Source of the DNA: Actinomycetota bacterium
GTDB lineage: Bacteria; Actinomycetota; Thermoleophilia; UBA2241
Length of the DNA: 14,280 bases
Direction: 5' to 3'
Assembly (NCBI GenBank): GCA_003157715.1
Contig: PMKK01000007.1
Location: forward strand, 660 to 14,939
Shown: positions 13,544 to 14,280 of the stretch, in pieces
Layout: every line of letters starts with the position of its first letter
Numbering within the stretch: position 1 is the first letter of the stretch
The notes under the pieces: generated by a model
What the model saw: the letters and a program-made list of their open reading frames with translations, nothing else
Told to the model about the DNA's origin: nothing
The model's database searches: none
Made by a program: the position numbers and the translations under genes

Positions 13544-14280
13544 CACTGCCCCCTGACCGCGGCGCACAGCAGTGCGGCCGCGCCCTGCCACTCCCGCTCT
13601 CTCACCTGGGCCAGGACACGCATGCGGCGGCTCAGCTCGGCGCCGTCGTCGAGCGCCGTCGCGACGGCGTCGGCCAGCGCGCCGGCGCCGGCCCGCGCAT
13701 ACACGGCGGCGTCGCCGAAGTACTCGCGAAGCACCGCGTGATCGGAGGTGACGAGCGGCCGTCCGAGGACCATGGCCTCGTAACCACCCGAAAGCAGCGT
13801 GTCGGGGCGAGTCGTGAGGACGACCACGACGCGCGAAGCGGCGAGCTGCCGCCAGTAGCCGGCGTCGGGCAGAAACCCGGTGCAGCGCAGATTCGAGGGC
13901 CAGCCGCCGAGCTCACCGCGGCTCGCACCGGTCACGGCGATGCTGACGTCGGGCAGGCGTTCGGCGACGGCCGGCAACAGCTCGAGAGGCTCGTCCTTCG
14001 AAAAGGTCGCCACCACGGTCACGTCGTCGCCGACGCCCGCCGACCGGGCGGCGTCCGGTGGCGCCGGAGGCAGCGGGTCGGGCAGTACAAAGGCACGGGC
14101 CCCCCAGCCGCGGACCTCGGCGGCGAGGCGCTCGTTGGTGACCACGACGGCGGTCGCGCGCCGCAGCAGCGGCAGCTCGAAACGGCGAGCGAGACGCCAC
14201 TCAGGCGCATAGAAGGCGACAGTATGCATGTCGACCACGAGCGGCCGCCGCCGCACGGCGGCGGCGATGCCGGCGACGGC
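13543..14280 (-). CDS. GT4-family glycosyltransferase, C-terminal part (5' end beyond window)
   Basis: The frame is open to the right edge, so the start is outside; 245 residues are visible. It enters within the first Rossmann domain (AVAGIAAAVRRRPLVVDMHTVAFYAPEW), passes LLRRATAVVVTNERLAAEV, then the second domain DVTVVATFSKDEPLELLPAVAERL, CTGFLPDAGYWRQLAASRVVVVLTT and the donor-binding segment SGGYEAMVLGRPLVTSDHAVLREYFGD (E and G.P of the GT4 signature). A GTG (14256) is available inside the window, but the residues before it fit the domain, so I treat the gene as truncated by the window. It is the first visible member of the coupled leftward operon and probably adds a sugar to the same repeat unit as the next two genes. 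Confidence 0.82.
   Translation of the reverse strand, partial: AVAGIAAAVRRRPLVVDMHTVAFYAPEWRLARRFELPLLRRATAVVVTNERLAAEVRGWGARAFVLPDPLPPAPPDAARSAGVGDDVTVVATFSKDEPLELLPAVAERLPDVSIAVTGASRGELGGWPSNLRCTGFLPDAGYWRQLAASRVVVVLTTRPDTLLSGGYEAMVLGRPLVTSDHAVLREYFGDAAVYARAGAGALADAVATALDDGAELSRRMRVLAQVREREWQGAAALLCAAVRGQ

Overview
The window is very GC-rich, with G/C-biased codon ends and long antisense open frames. Genes sit in tight same-strand runs with ATGA, TGATG and GTGA stop/start overlaps, and two genes appear leaderless (a -10 box 8-9 nt before the start codon). This fits a high-GC Gram-positive actinobacterium, possibly a Thermoleophilia/Solirubrobacterales-type lineage; the lineage guess is inference only.

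Layout. (1) 1-6240, minus strand, read right to left: GT39-type membrane glycosyltransferase (4700-6240, broken by one apparent missing base) -> FemAB/GNAT-like acyl or aminoacyl transferase (3687-4703) -> DegT-type PLP sugar aminotransferase (2590-3684) -> Wzx-type flippase (1110-2555) -> asparagine-synthase-like enzyme without its Cys nucleophile (1097 to beyond base 1). (2) 6241-6512: divergent intergenic region with a perfect 9+9 bp GC-rich inverted repeat. (3) 6513-9871, plus strand: two paralogous alginate-lyase-fold proteins. The first is exported and carries a discoidin/CBM32 domain and a Pro/Thr linker. The second is anchored by one N-terminal membrane helix. A 15-bp-stem hairpin and a separate leaderless promoter lie between them. 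(4) 9946-14280, minus strand: GT4 glycosyltransferase (runs off the right edge) -> TuaH-like GT4 -> GT2 -> Wzy/O-antigen-ligase-like polymerase, each overlapping the next by 1-4 nt.

Together this is the core of a Wzx/Wzy-type exopolysaccharide or capsule locus: cytoplasmic glycosyltransferases build a lipid-linked repeat, Wzx flips it and Wzy polymerises it. The DegT, FemAB-like and asparagine-synthase-like genes suggest an amino sugar that is N-acylated or aminoacylated, or a carboxyl group that is amidated. The two lyase-like proteins at the centre probably trim, release or remodel the polymer outside the cell, which would imply uronic acid in it; that last step is inference. No initiating glycosyltransferase, Wzz/Wzc chain-length regulator, RNA gene, CRISPR array or mobile element was seen in the window.
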